DNA of 64,000 bases from Chaetoceros tenuissimus (GCA_021927905.1 BLLK01000051.1:1488001-1552000); one strand, 5' to 3'; numbered from the stretch's first letter, positions 32,954 through 43,838 are shown. Program-made: numbers and translations. The notes: generated from the letters alone by a model not told the origin.

Positions 32954-33790
32954 CTACAAATGTGTCATTAAATATCGTTCAAGGTCGGTTCCCCAACCCA
33001 CAAATCGATTTTGATCAGGATTAGAAAGATCAGCTGGTTTTTCCTCCAAACACTTATCACAGCCATCGCAGTGCTTGAATGTACATTTCATATCCCACGG
33101 ATCAGGATGAGGGAGACACCAACTTTGGCATTCTCTACGAGGAGGTTGTTCATTGTCCTTTTCTTGCTGTTCCTCTTCTTGTTGTTCCTCCTCTACCACA
33201 ATAATAGGGTTACTGTCAGTTCCATCGAGTTGTGAGAGAGTCTCATCTTTCTTTTCTTCTTCAAAACACTGACTGCATCCGTTACAGCGCCTAAATGTGC
33301 ATTTCGCATGCCATTCAAATGGATTAGTTTCAGAGAAACACCAGTCATCACAATTGTTTTCAGAGACTTCTTGGTTCTCTATCTCCTCCTTCTCCAATGG
33401 CTTGTCCTCTTCTTGTTCGAGGCACTGACCGCATCCGTTACAGCGCTTGAATGTACATTTCATATCCCAAGGATCGGAATGAGGATGACACCAACCATCA
33501 CAATATTTAGCAGAAGAGACTTGCTGGTTGTTCTCTTCCTCCTCCTTCTTCTCTTCTTCTAGTTCGGCACACTTACTGCACCCTACGCAGTTTTTGAAAG
33601 TACATTTCATATCCCACGGGTCGGGATGAGGAAGACACCAGCCATGACATACACCAAGTGCTTTATTTTCTTCAAGGTTTCTCATTGGAACATTTCCATA
33701 TGTGTCGTCAGTTCCAAAGATTGCAAATAGTCCAAAGAGAGCAAGAGAAGCAATGATTGCTCTACGAGAAATTCCTTTGAGCTTGTACAT
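32954..33790 (-). CDS. Secreted or anchored protein with four Cys-rich repeats
   Basis: A 278-residue protein. A basic start and a hydrophobic helix (RAIIASLALFGLFAIFG, residues 9-25) act as signal or anchor. Four repeats follow, with consensus C-x3-C-x10-C-x4-C-x2-C-x2-C. The first, second and fourth carry H-x-D-P-W-D-M-K-C-T-F-K. The third has C-x12-C and reads NPFEWHAKCTFRRC. Acidic linkers rich in Glu/Gln (30-45 residues) separate the units, and a short non-repeat tail ends the protein. Each unit has six Cys, enough for three disulfides or a metal site. I do not know a named domain with this spacing. A matrix or adhesive role is possible but not shown. Confidence 0.75.
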   Translation of the reverse strand: MYKLKGISRRAIIASLALFGLFAIFGTDDTYGNVPMRNLEENKALGVCHGWCLPHPDPWDMKCTFKNCVGCSKCAELEEEKKEEEENNQQVSSAKYCDGWCHPHSDPWDMKCTFKRCNGCGQCLEQEEDKPLEKEEIENQEVSENNCDDWCFSETNPFEWHAKCTFRRCNGCSQCFEEEKKDETLSQLDGTDSNPIIVVEEEQQEEEQQEKDNEQPPRRECQSWCLPHPDPWDMKCTFKHCDGCDKCLEEKPADLSNPDQNRFVGWGTDLERYLMTHL

Positions 33791-34085
33791 GGCTTTGCAT
33801 GATATATATTGTATGATAATACTTTCTAGATTGTGATTGTTATGATTGTTATGGTTCGGTGTCCAGCCTATTATTTATCCATTGTTGATCAGTTTGTCAC
33901 ATTTAAATAGAAAGCCAAGATGTTTTGTGTGTAGAGTCTAAATGAAAATGTTATTTGAATGTACGATGTCTTTTAGGGACATAATATTCCGATTTAACCG
34001 CTCATATACCTGCTTTTTTCATAGATTTCGTTGTGAAAAGCGATCAATGAGACCAAGGTATTCTTCAGAAAAGAAGAAACTATAA
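33791..34085. other. Upstream region of the Cys-repeat gene
   Basis: Promoter-side sequence up to the transposon's target duplication. It includes a short TTGTTATGA repeat near 33836-33852. Nothing else is seen. Confidence 0.35.
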
Positions 34086-34093
34086 TCATAATT

Positions 34094-34822
34094 CAGGCTC
34101 ACATGTTTCAAAAAAAATATTTGGTGAACCGGTTTCTGTTTCTGTTTCGACGAAGAAAATTTCGTGAACACTGTTTCTGTTTCAACTAGTTTTGGTGAAC
34201 AGTTTTGAAACTGTTTCAGAAACATAGACAATGTGGCTGAAAGCTACTACACCACAAACGGACAATAGAAATGATCACAATGAAAAAATTCATATAAAAT
34301 CTAAATATTTATGGATAGAAACATAAAACCAAAATACGGATTTGTCCCAAAAATATACACTCATTTAAATTGAATGTAAGGTGAAAACTTTGGTTATGGT
34401 GGTTAATTAAAAATTTCGTACATTGAGGTCAAGTGTACACTCAAAATACCAAATATCTTTTCAGCCCAATTTGGAATTTCCAGGGTGATGGCTGCAAGCC
34501 ACTAGGCCTGAGGCATAGCAACTGTGTCCAATTCAAAACTGGTCAATTTTCTTCACCCGTATAATCTAGCCAATCTAAGAGAGATTTTGATCTAGAATGG
34601 CTTTTGATGTATCTGAAAAGGGCGATTTTGATTGGCTGAAAAGTCCAAGAAAAAGGTGTTTCAACACCCCGAAATGGAGGGTATTTGGTGAACACGTTTC
34701 AATGTTTCTGAAACACATAGCTATTTGGTGAACAGTGTTTGTTTCTGTTTCAAGCCTGTTTCAAGGGATTTGGTGAACACGAAACAAACAGTTTTGAAAC
34801 AATTATGAAACGTGTGAGCCTG
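34094..34822. mobile_element. hAT-like MITE, copy 2 (729 bp)
   Basis: Termini are CAGGCTCACATGTTTCA on the left and, reading the opposite strand, CAGGCTCACACGTTTCA on the right (16 of 17 identical). An exact 8-bp target duplication TCATAATT lies at 34086-34093 and 34823-34830. Both arms (about 34094-34240 and 34655-34822) hold arrays of TTTGGTGAAC and GTTTCTGTTTC motifs. The right arm matches copy 1 (about 3345-3510) in inverted orientation. The middle (about 34240-34650) is unrelated to copy 1 and has no transposase frame. Confidence 0.88.
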
Positions 34823-34830
34823 TCATAATT

Positions 34831-35110
34831 CATATTTTATGTCTCAGTAACTCTTTTGCAAAGTACATTATTTGTTGGACAGGAACAAGCCTTACCTACC
34901 ACAGGAGAAAAAAAATGACATTTATTCTAGCTATCAATTCTTACTGTTGCCTGGATTTTTTTTGAAATTCTTGAATCTATGTACGTAAGTTCCAGTTTCA
35001 ATACCACCAGCTACATCAAATCTGCTTTTAAACGTACTTGTAAATAGTACGTAACAATACATTTAAACTTTGAACACAACAACGCAACACTACTATCCAT
35101 TATGAATTAT
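34831..35110. other. Intergenic after transposon
   Basis: Short AT-rich sequence between the transposon and the stop of the sulfotransferase gene. No feature is recognised. Confidence 0.35.
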
Positions 35111-36109
35111 TCAATTGAAAATTTCAAAAAGATTTCTTCTCTGAAGATCACACTCTTCATATGGTGGATACTCTGACTCATCAAAAAGACGAAATGGCTC
35201 AAAGTGAAAGTATTCAGATTCCCATTCAGTCGCCCAATGCTTTTTGACAAACATTTCAAGACATGGAGTGTAATACTCACGCAAGTGATCATGTGCACTA
35301 GTTGCATGTGCCGCCTCATCCTTCACCATGAATCCAGTCTTCCCTTCAGGTCCCCAACCAGCAGATCCAACATCTTCCCACAACGATGTACCGTTCACTT
35401 GATGCTTGACACTTGAAAGCAAGGAATGTGTATCTTTCGTGAAAGTATCCATGTATCCAACAAAATTCATCATTGCCCACCACTTTTCGTCAACGAAACT
35501 TCTTTGTGGTGCCCAATGCTCATTGTGGCAGTCCTGTGTACGATGTAGGAAGTAATGGAAATCTTTTTCTTCTTGGTTTTGTTTGCAGAACTCTACTTCT
35601 TCCTCACTTCCACGACAGCAAAATCTTGTAAATTCATGAGTATGAACGAATTTATCCAAGAATGCAGATAGAACTCTCTCTTTTGGCTCCCTCACAATAG
35701 TAGCACGAGTCCACTCGTCACTGGTCAACATTTCCTGAACCTCTTCCTCTGGGAAACCTTTAATTTTCAGAACAGCAGGGTCTCCATGGATCGAACCATA
35801 TCCTCCCGTGCTTGGGGGCAATCCTCGGCCTCTTCTTGCCAACGCCTTCCACTCTGTACATCCTACTTTTGGGAATGAAAAGAAGACGAGCTTATAATCT
35901 GGGATGACGACATTTCTATGGGCACCACTAGTAACTATCTTGTCAGAAGATTCATACACAGGTGTAACAGTTTCGTTCTCTGAATCATCACCAGCAGCCA
36001 AGTGACGGGCTACTGATTCGTCTTGCAAGTTTTGAATTAGGAAAAGTCCAAGGATCGCAGCTAGGATTACTTTTGTAGTTTGTCTTTTTTGCTTAAGTTT
36101 GAGCATCAT
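35111..36109 (-). CDS. Golgi carbohydrate sulfotransferase (sulfotransfer_2-like)
   Basis: A type II membrane enzyme of 332 residues that should move sulfate from PAPS to a glycan in the Golgi. The anchor helix is VILAAILGLFLIQNL (residues 15-29). The 5'-phosphosulfate-binding loop is VFFSFPKVGCTEWKALARRG and the 3'-phosphate-binding element is ATIVREPKERVLSAFLDKF. Both are in the order and spacing of the HNK-1/chondroitin sulfotransferase group. Cys pairs at FCCRGSEEEVEFC and the C-terminal HFEPFRLFDE segment are visible. Single exon, ATG at 36109. Sulfated polysaccharides are abundant in diatom walls and mucilage. The exact acceptor is unknown. Confidence 0.88.
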   Translation of the reverse strand: MMLKLKQKRQTTKVILAAILGLFLIQNLQDESVARHLAAGDDSENETVTPVYESSDKIVTSGAHRNVVIPDYKLVFFSFPKVGCTEWKALARRGRGLPPSTGGYGSIHGDPAVLKIKGFPEEEVQEMLTSDEWTRATIVREPKERVLSAFLDKFVHTHEFTRFCCRGSEEEVEFCKQNQEEKDFHYFLHRTQDCHNEHWAPQRSFVDEKWWAMMNFVGYMDTFTKDTHSLLSSVKHQVNGTSLWEDVGSAGWGPEGKTGFMVKDEAAHATSAHDHLREYYTPCLEMFVKKHWATEWESEYFHFEPFRLFDESEYPPYEECDLQRRNLFEIFN

Positions 36110-36776
36110 GGGTGATATCTGCCTGCTTTGTTTGGTAGTCTTTGCAAAAAGTGATAATTTATGTAACTATTGGGCTTTATATGAAATGTAAATGTTTCCT
36201 TCACGTATTGAGAAGATCTTTTTCCGAAAATATTTCCATACATACTCGTACGTAGTTTCAAGTTGTCTTGGTCATTGTGATAAAAAACTTTCTCCGTACA
36301 AAAACCTATTCACGGTTTTCCGAGGAAAGAAATCTCGATGATAGCATAGAATCTTCGTTATAATGATGATGATTTAGGGTTTTGCTTGCTAAAACAAAAT
36401 GAATAGTAAATATTAAATATAGTTAGTTTCAGAATATACAGTACAAAAGCAGAGACTTGTGTTATTTTGTTCACGAAAGTAGGATATTCCGTTTCAAGAG
36501 TGAAAATGTCGCAGGTCATTTAGATATACTCCGGAGTCATATAGTTATTGCTTATGTACGTACTTGATGGTTGTGGGATCCTCAAATAATTTTTTTACTC
36601 TCGAATCGGAGCGTGAACCAAAAATCAATTTTGTATGTGGGCCCTAGGCCCTACGTAGAACTGAACGAAAACAATGGTACTTTGTTACTCTTTCAGATAG
36701 TCATAATTCATCACAAATGTGCAATTGCTTGCAACTTTCAATTTCATCTCCACATAGCAAGCAATAAATCATCATC
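36110..36776. other. Divergent promoter region, sulfotransferase and GT25-like genes
   Basis: AT-rich sequence with no supported frames. Two predicted Golgi glycan-modifying genes read away from it, so it may hold shared control sequences. No motif is proven. Confidence 0.35.
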
Positions 36777-37592
36777 ATGTCTGTTCCTAAAAAGAAAGTA
36801 ACAAAGATTGTCATTGTTGCATTTCTAATGTTATGTGTAGGATACATTTACAACGAAGATTCTAAACTCTCGAGATTTCTTTCTTCTTCTAAAGATAATG
36901 ACAAAGAGGAAGGAACAAGCTCTCCTAATCTATCTCATGTTGACCGTATCTACTACATCAATATGGACCACCGTACTGATAAACAAGACTGGATGGAATC
37001 ATGGCTTGAGCCCTTTTCGAAAAAATATTCAATTCCATATTATCGCATATCTGGAAAAAGAGGGGATCCTGATCATGATGATTGTGGAAGCAGGCCTCTT
37101 GGAAATTGTATGGCAGTGAATGGTCTTATCTATTCCAACTTTGAAATCATGGACAATCACAATACAACTGGAATCACTATTGTATTGGAAGATGATTATG
37201 AGATCAAAGACTATCCAAAACTACTCAAGTCTCTTTCAATGGCACCAGATGATTGGGATGTGATTCGTTTCGATCTTTGGCAAGGACCACATGGTAACTT
37301 TCCTCGTATTGATATGGGTGACCTTGGTAATGGTTTCCAAACGGTTTCGCCACCAGAGGAAAGTCAACATCACTGTGGTGGAACTCACATTACTGTTTGG
37401 AGAGGTGACAAGGTTGACAAATTACACAAACATTGGGATTCTCACCCAAGGCTTGGAGTAGACTGTCGTTTGGCAGCTGATAACATTACTTCGTATGCTC
37501 TCATGACTGGTGTTGGAGCATTAAAAAGGGGTATGGGAGGTGATATTCCTCATTTTAGAAGACTAGGTCTTGGGGCATTTGATTACAAATGA
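36777..37592 (+). CDS. Glycosyltransferase family 25-like protein
   Basis: A 271-residue type II membrane protein. The anchor helix is TKIVIVAFLMLCVGYIY (residues 8-24). Then comes the GT25 start VDRIYYINMDHRTDKQDWM (family I-x-VINL-x-RR-DR), a central GNCMAVNGLIYSNFEI, and the metal-binding ITIVLEDDYEI, where EDD is the family's acidic motif. DVIRFDLWQG, THITVWRGDKVDKLHKHW and DCRLAADNITSYAL follow in the order of LPS/collagen galactosyltransferases. Single exon, ATG at 36777. Donor and acceptor sugars are not deducible. It is divergent from the sulfotransferase gene. Confidence 0.82.
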   Translation: MSVPKKKVTKIVIVAFLMLCVGYIYNEDSKLSRFLSSSKDNDKEEGTSSPNLSHVDRIYYINMDHRTDKQDWMESWLEPFSKKYSIPYYRISGKRGDPDHDDCGSRPLGNCMAVNGLIYSNFEIMDNHNTTGITIVLEDDYEIKDYPKLLKSLSMAPDDWDVIRFDLWQGPHGNFPRIDMGDLGNGFQTVSPPEESQHHCGGTHITVWRGDKVDKLHKHWDSHPRLGVDCRLAADNITSYALMTGVGALKRGMGGDIPHFRRLGLGAFDYK

Positions 37593-37791
37593 GTAATCAT
37601 ATAGAAATATAGAAAGCAATTTTGTATAGCAACACTTCTGAAAGAATTATTCATTTCATTTTTTATAACTTTTAGTCTAATGATCAAAATAACAATCGGA
37701 ACAATAACAATTGTTTCCATAACGGCATCTCTTGTTCTTGTGTCTCTGATTACGATTTTGGTATCCTTTACCTGTATGAACTCTCGGATTC
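37593..37791. other. Convergent 3' region
   Basis: Short AT-rich gap between the GT25-like stop and the stop of the leftward RING/MYND gene. It is under 300 bp and nothing is seen. Confidence 0.3.
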
Positions 37792-39568
37792 TCAAATTGC
37801 TATCGCTTGCTCAAATATAGACTCTGCCTCGGTCATAGTCACGTCTCGTCTAAAAAGTTGAGTTTTTCCTCTTTTTGGATGACATAGATATGATCCGACA
37901 GTTCCAGTAGTAAGCCAAAAATTGAGACGAGTTGCTCCACGACAATAAGATGCCATTGGTGCAGTTGAAGAAGAAGTATCAACTACTTCATATCCATGAG
38001 ATAGAGCATGTGAATCAAGTTTGGACTTACAAAGGACGTACTTGTCCTTGTTGCAATCTTCTTTGATAGATTTCTTTGCTTTTGACTTCTTTTTTGCCTG
38101 GAGTTCTTGAAACATTTCTCGAATCTCAATTGTGTTGGTATCATCCCAAGGTGCCTCATACAATACAGCCCTGTTCATGGTATCAGTTGCCGCAACCAAA
38201 TCTCCCTGGGCTTGTTGTGATAAAGCTATATATTTATGTGTGCCAGGGAAATGAGGGTTCTTATCTCTCGCGGCAAAACCAACCATTATCGCGTTCACAT
38301 AATTTCCAAGCTCATAAAAGGATCTACTGATTCCCATCAAGGTTTCTCTTTGTTTCGGCCCAGTGTTTGTGAGATTATTCATGTTAATATCGTTGTATAT
38401 ATCCAATGCTTCTTGCCAATTTCCATTGTGACCTTCAGTCTCTGCAAGTACGATTTGATTTTCTCGTTATAAGATCCTTCCGAAAACTCAGATCTAGCTA
38501 AAACAAGGGACATAGTTCTGTGCATTTCTCTCCCATGGAGATTGAGAATCTTGCCCATAGAAAGGGATATTTCTGCCTTGGAAAAATTAGTTAATTCTCT
38601 GCCAATCAATCTACTGATATAATCCAAGGCCTGGTCACAAAGCATGTGTCTTTCAATGGAACCCTTTGGTCTTGCATTAGCTTTAGCTGCATAAAAATGT
38701 GCGAGAAAGAATATATCTTTCTCATATTTCGAAATTGGCGATAGTTTGGATCTCTCGGCACGACAAAATGGACAACCTTGCTCTTTTATTTCATACCAAG
38801 ATTCTAAACATTCATGGCAATACACATGTCCACACTTTTTAAAACAATGGGGATGCCTCTCTTTAGTGTCTTTGTTGCAAATTTTGCAATCAACACAAAC
38901 AAGTAGAGGGATTTCAGAAGGATCAAGACGTTGCGAACCATAGGTACGCATCGTTATTTTGCGCATGTCTTCTGCTGTTCTACAGTAGAATACATGCTCG
39001 TCCATAACATCAATTTTGCATCCATGTGAACAATAATATGCAATCTTACAAAGGCAGCATATTTTGGGATTGGTTTTCACACATTGAGGATTACTACACA
39101 TGATACATTTTCTTGGAAATTCGTCTCCCTCCTCGTCCTTTTGCTCTACTGGGCCTTTTCTATCCCATCCAACTTGCCACCCTCCTTCGTCGTGAGCATC
39201 TGTAAATGGTATTTGAGATATTTCTCCATTTATCAGAACAACATAGTAAGGCTTACGATTATCCGGTAGTCCCATGTACATTTCTTTATTCCATTTCGAT
39301 CCCTTCACTTCACATTTCATGGGTTTACTTGGATCATCATCAAAAAACAAAGAGTTTTGTACCATTGCTGCCTTTTTTGTTTGCGTAACATTTTGTCATT
39401 AGGAGTAAACACTTGTGGCATTTTGATTTGCATTTTCCAATGCCATTCCAGGAGTAAATGATCTGGTACGAACTTTCCAACATTATTTTTGGTTGGAATA
39501 TTACATGACATGTTTACCTGGTCATCCAACATTTGCATCATCATCTGCGCTGAAAGACCGTCCATCAT
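37792..39568 (-). CDS. MYND + RING + TPR-like protein with two apparent frame breaks
   Basis: Three reading frames run in series. Segment 39365-39568 encodes MMDGLSAQMMMQMLDDQV and a stretch to QVFTPNDK. Segment 38379-39365 encodes a MYND-like zinc site (CIMC...C..C..CYYC...C..H...C near residues 85-130 of that segment), then a RING (CKICNKDTKERHPHC, CGHVYCHECL, CPFCRAE), then helical repeats. Segment 37792-38470 continues them with ETEGHNGNWQEALDIYND, RETLMGISRSFYELGNYVNA and HKYIALSQQAQGDLVAATDT. Diatom homologues have this order in one polypeptide, so I join them as one gene. The breaks lie near 39370-39395, at an A-rich run, and near 38455-38465. Neither fits a normal intron. The product would be an E3-ligase-like adaptor; pseudogene or assembly indels are both possible. 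Confidence 0.6.
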
Positions 39569-39580
39569 ATTTGATTGCAA

Positions 39581-39949
39581 TGATGTCTAAGATAAATGTT
39601 GAATTGTAAGCTTTAGACTGCTTCTATCATTTGTTATGCTACCACGAAGTAGATGAGAAATTCAAAAATGATTGTGTTGCAATTTGTATAGTTGTGTGGC
39701 TAGAAAAAGATGATGAGCATTCAATGTTGACACGTAATCGCACGTCTAATTAGGCCTTTTATGATCTTAACGTCATTGTCTTTTCTCACAAATATTTCCT
39801 TTTGGTCTTTTGGTGCACCTCTCATCCATGATGCCAAAATGAAACCTCGTTTCTTGATATTAGCGAGATTACATCCACACACATACTAAGGAAAGGAATT
39901 GAATCTGCGTATTGGAATAGATAGTATTAAAAGAGAAAGAGACGAGGAA
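39581..39949. other. Divergent promoter region
   Basis: Between the RING/MYND gene and the tetraspanning protein gene. AT-rich, nothing recognised. Confidence 0.35.
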
Positions 39950-41191
39950 ATGGCGGGTCTCATGAAAAGTATCTTGGGCAGTAAGTCTTTCTGTTTACAT
40001 GAGCTTATTTATTATTTCCATGCTTTCTTTTGTTTCTAACTTCTTCCTCTCTCTCCCATTGCAGGTCAAGTTGCAACAGCTTTGTTTTCCTTCTTGGCTC
40101 TCAACTTTGGAATCGTTTCCTGGTTCGGCTGCGACTACATCCGATTAACATTCGCACCTCTCAACTCCAACCCTGAAATATTTCCAAATGACGAATGGTT
40201 CGGTCTGGGATTATTCCGTCATCAAGATTTTTCAACTGGTAAATCAGTTCGAAAATGGGAACATGATGCAACCTGTTTTGGATATACCAATCTTGACAAT
40301 CAAATGTTTAAACATTCCAATGTATCGACTGCTTCGCATTTATTTACAGCAGCTTTGATTTTGAGTTTTGTAGCGTTTGCAATTTTGTTATTGGTGATTT
40401 ATAGAGAAAAGTATCCCTTTATGATCATGTTGGTGGTGGTTTTATTGAGTCTTTCATCGACTGTATTGCAAGGTTTGGTATTTCATTATTTGTACAGGAA
40501 ACATGGTGATGATGATGTATGTTCTTGGGATCGATATGGTGCAGATGTCGATGGAATTCGTGCATGGTATGTAGAATGGGATGCGGCGAATTATCCAAGT
40601 GTTTCCTACATGGCTTATTTTGATAAATGTGAAATTGGTTCTACTGGTAAAATTGCAATTGCAGGGTTGGCTATGCAAGCTATTGCTTGTTTGTGGAGTA
40701 TTTTGAATTATTTCTGTTATGCACCAGTCAATAGAAATATTGCCATGGAGATGGGATATCCTACTAGTGACTTGCATCTATCACCTGGTGTCAAGGGAAT
40801 TGTTATAGCAAAAGGGACTCCTGAGACAAAGAGTCCTGATGAAGAATCACCTGATCATGATGATCATTTGGGTCCAGTGTCTCGATGTGCACCTGCTCCA
40901 GGAGAAGAAGACGATGTATCATTCAACATGATGGACATTAGTGGAGAAGATTTGTCACATAGGTTTGATGATGTTGAAGATAATATCTCCTATGGTGGAG
41001 CAGATGAGAGTGTACAACGCGAAGACGATGACTTGTCACTTGATAACTCCATTGCAAATATTACAAAGAGTGAGAGATCGAAAACTATTGCGGAGAAGAA
41101 CGACGATGATTTATCTGTGGAAAACTCTGTCGCCTCAAAACAAGAAGTGCGAACGACAAGTATGTTGAGTGGACAAATGGTTGATTTCTAA
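39950..41191 (+). CDS. Tetraspanning membrane protein of unknown function
   Basis: A 385-residue protein with a 31-nt first exon (39950-39980, MAGLMKSILG), an 84-nt phase-1 intron and exon 40065-41191. Four hydrophobic helices are seen: ALFSFLALNFGIVSWFGCDY, LFTAALILSFVAFAILLLVI, FMIMLVVVLLSLSSTVLQGL and IAIAGLAMQAIACLWSILNY. A long extracellular loop between helices 1 and 2 and a Cys-containing loop between 3 and 4 give a MARVEL- or claudin-like topology, but no family signature is visible. The last 130 residues are acidic, with repeated DDDLSxDNS and DDDLSVENS motifs. Function is unknown. Confidence 0.75.
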
Positions 41192-41324
41192 TGCAAATTG
41201 TCGGAAACATGAATGAAAGAAGACTCGAAAAAGTTAAATTGAATGGAATATTTGTTATCAAGGCTCATCTTTATCAACCGATCCACATTCATATTCATCT
41301 TTTTATTTTATTTCAATTATTTTT

Positions 41325-43169
41325 TTATCTGTTCCAACCTTTGTTTCCTCCTCCACCTCCAAGAGCTTGATGCATTGATACAGAACTGTTACAAAGTTCT
41401 GCAAATGCATTTTCTAAATACCTTGCAATTTCCGCATAACTCACAACCATAATGGTCTTTCCATCTCTCGCTGCTAAAACAATCTTTTCTTCATCCGCAG
41501 CATCCAACTTGTTTAAAGCAGTAACAACATGTCCAAGATCCATGACAGGACGTCCACTTTCATCCGCTTGATGAAATACATAATCTCGAAACAGTTTCAA
41601 AACATAACAATCACCACTTTCACTCCAACGGGGATCAACCCCAAATTCAGGTCTTTCATTGATAAATGCAAATTTCATAAGCAATCGAAATGCCCTTCCA
41701 CTTTCATATTCCATAGCCAAAGCTTCATCCATACCATCTACAACCGCATACGCCGCATCCATTTCATCAAACGCATGATCGGCAACCGCACGACAAACTT
41801 CTTCTACAGTGGGTGGATTGACAATCATCATCCCCATCCGTCCTGGTCTTGGTCTTGCCAAAAGCGCCATTGTCAAATTATACAATTCCGGCGAATAATT
41901 CTTGCGAAGAAACAACTCACACTGTCCAATCACCTCTTCTGGTGTCGATGGTAAAATCTCTCTCCCAAAACATAGAGATAGTAAAATTCTTCCAAACGAT
42001 TTCATATCCTCCATTTGCAATTCTTGAAACGATCTTCGATCTTCAAATTCCAGTGCATCGACTATCCCAATACAATTCAATTTCAACCTGACTCGATTCG
42101 TTTGTAAAGATGAATGTGGATCCATCCCCGATCCAGCTTCAAGACATACTAAAATATGATTCAACTGCAAAGACCTCACTGCCAAATTCGCTTTATGAAT
42201 AGATCTTACAGCAGACAATAATTGCATACAATAACTCCATACAGTTGTCTCATGCAGTGGATGAAACGCATCCATACCCATAAACAATGTATGATGTAAA
42301 GTATGACTCATGGCTTCATACTTGTGTACAAAATAAAGTGCACGAGAATCATAATTGAAAAAACACTTGCACAAGCGACATATATTGGGATGGTTGCTAA
42401 TATGTGATTTCCATTTTTGATGGATCAAAGATGCTATTTTTTGATTGACACCTCTGACGTTGTCAAATCTTCTCAATACGTAGAGTCTACCATCTTGTTG
42501 AGAAGTGACTTTGAAAAGTAGGGTATGATATCCGAATGAAGATCTTTGGGTTGTTTGTTCTTCAAGTGGGTATGCGTTGGTGTAGTAGGGTGGTATGGCT
42601 TTGTACCTTGGGTCAGAGGGAGACATTTCTTTAGAGGAATGAGATGCTATGAGACGGTATAAGTTCCATAATGTATGATTTGGGATTCCATAGCTGTGTA
42701 AAGATTTGTAATGCGGTGCCGAGTTTGTATTGTTGGTTTGAAATGTCGATGAGTTTGCAGCTGTGGCTCCTCTCGGTACAGACGTCTCTTGTTGTACTAC
42801 AGGTTCATCTTTTGTAGTTGCAGCAGTCTTGTAGTAGTATTGCTCATCTCTTCTAATAACTGTTGTAGTAGTATTGTTAGTACTAACAGGGTGCTGGTGC
42901 TGCTTTTGAAAAGAAGAAGGAACAAATTCTTTGGTCTTGGAAGGAGACCAGTTTGTCGCATTTGCATTGAAGCTAGAACCAGCAGCAGTATTAGTATTAC
43001 CATTATTATAATCGGCAGAGTTACTGACTTGTGAATGAGAAGTAGAATCTCCCCACACAGATGATGTCGTACTTGGAGCAGATGACGTCGATCTTGTGAA
43101 TCCCTGACCTGGCTGCCATACCTTCGCCTTTGTCGATAACTTGTTCAATGAATCTGATAGTTCGTCCAT
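41325..43169 (-). CDS. PAN3: PAN3, regulatory subunit of the PAN2-PAN3 poly(A) nuclease
   Basis: A 614-residue protein of cytoplasmic mRNA deadenylation. The N-terminal 170 residues are low complexity (Ser/Thr/Asn/Gln), with a conserved-looking start LSTKAKVWQPGQGF. A pseudokinase domain follows with YVLRRFDNVRGVNQKIASLI and HPNICRLCKCFF; the catalytic HRD and DFG motifs are absent, as in the family. Then come coiled-coil and C-terminal knob: GRMGMMIVNPPTVEEV, FRLLMKFAFINERPEFG and DLGHVVTALNKLDAADEEKI, followed by MVVSYAEIARYLENAF. The usual PAN3 N-terminal zinc finger is not seen. Single exon, ATG at 43169. Confidence 0.9.
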   Translation of the reverse strand: MDELSDSLNKLSTKAKVWQPGQGFTRSTSSAPSTTSSVWGDSTSHSQVSNSADYNNGNTNTAAGSSFNANATNWSPSKTKEFVPSSFQKQHQHPVSTNNTTTTVIRRDEQYYYKTAATTKDEPVVQQETSVPRGATAANSSTFQTNNTNSAPHYKSLHSYGIPNHTLWNLYRLIASHSSKEMSPSDPRYKAIPPYYTNAYPLEEQTTQRSSFGYHTLLFKVTSQQDGRLYVLRRFDNVRGVNQKIASLIHQKWKSHISNHPNICRLCKCFFNYDSRALYFVHKYEAMSHTLHHTLFMGMDAFHPLHETTVWSYCMQLLSAVRSIHKANLAVRSLQLNHILVCLEAGSGMDPHSSLQTNRVRLKLNCIGIVDALEFEDRRSFQELQMEDMKSFGRILLSLCFGREILPSTPEEVIGQCELFLRKNYSPELYNLTMALLARPRPGRMGMMIVNPPTVEEVCRAVADHAFDEMDAAYAVVDGMDEALAMEYESGRAFRLLMKFAFINERPEFGVDPRWSESGDCYVLKLFRDYVFHQADESGRPVMDLGHVVTALNKLDAADEEKIVLAARDGKTIMVVSYAEIARYLENAFAELCNSSVSMHQALGGGGGNKGWNR

Positions 43170-43838
43170 CTTTGATTATGATGTTAATAGGATGAGATGA
43201 CGAGATCTTTCTTTCTTCTCAGAGACAGAAGATTCTTGAGAATCTTGAGAAGCAGCTTTGAATCTGGTGACTTTCTCTTGAAGAAATAATTTAGAACTGA
43301 TATATTTATAAGTCTAATGGCATCAGATCTTTAGTAAACATTCAATGCATGAGTAAAAAGAAGATACCAATAACACAGTATTTGCATTAGAACATGAGAT
43401 GTGTTGTTGATGTTTGGAGTTTGGAACTTCGAGCGTACTTCCACGAAGAGGTTCACGTAACCTATGACATAACTTGTTTCAATAGGATTAGTATGAAATT
43501 GACAATGTCAAATCTTATAATACACTTGCTCTTCATGGAAAAGAAAGTTATTATTTTATTGCTTGAGAGCTATTCATGCTTTTTTTTCTTTTCTTTTCTA
43601 GTATAGCTTTAATAGTTATATTCATACTCTTCTTTTATGGGAGAAAATTGATACGACTATGCAAAATAAATCCAAATTATAAACGTTAAGAAAACAGTTA
43701 TCATGTGTCAAATAAATTCGTACGTACGTAGAATAGATATGTCCATTGGCATTATTCATTCTTTTCTCTTTTCTCACACTCATCTCCATTTCAGTTTGAC
43801 ATAAATGGATATAGCATATATTATTAAACCGCTAAAGA
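43170..43838. other. Divergent promoter region, PAN3 and RING-repeat gene
   Basis: AT-rich with no convincing frame. A 70-codon frame at 43394 has no supporting signal. A CGTACGTACG run lies near 43721. Confidence 0.35.

Noticed and set aside
43394-43606. Short plus-strand frame in the PAN3 upstream gap
   Set aside because: No homology or supporting signal; treated as chance.
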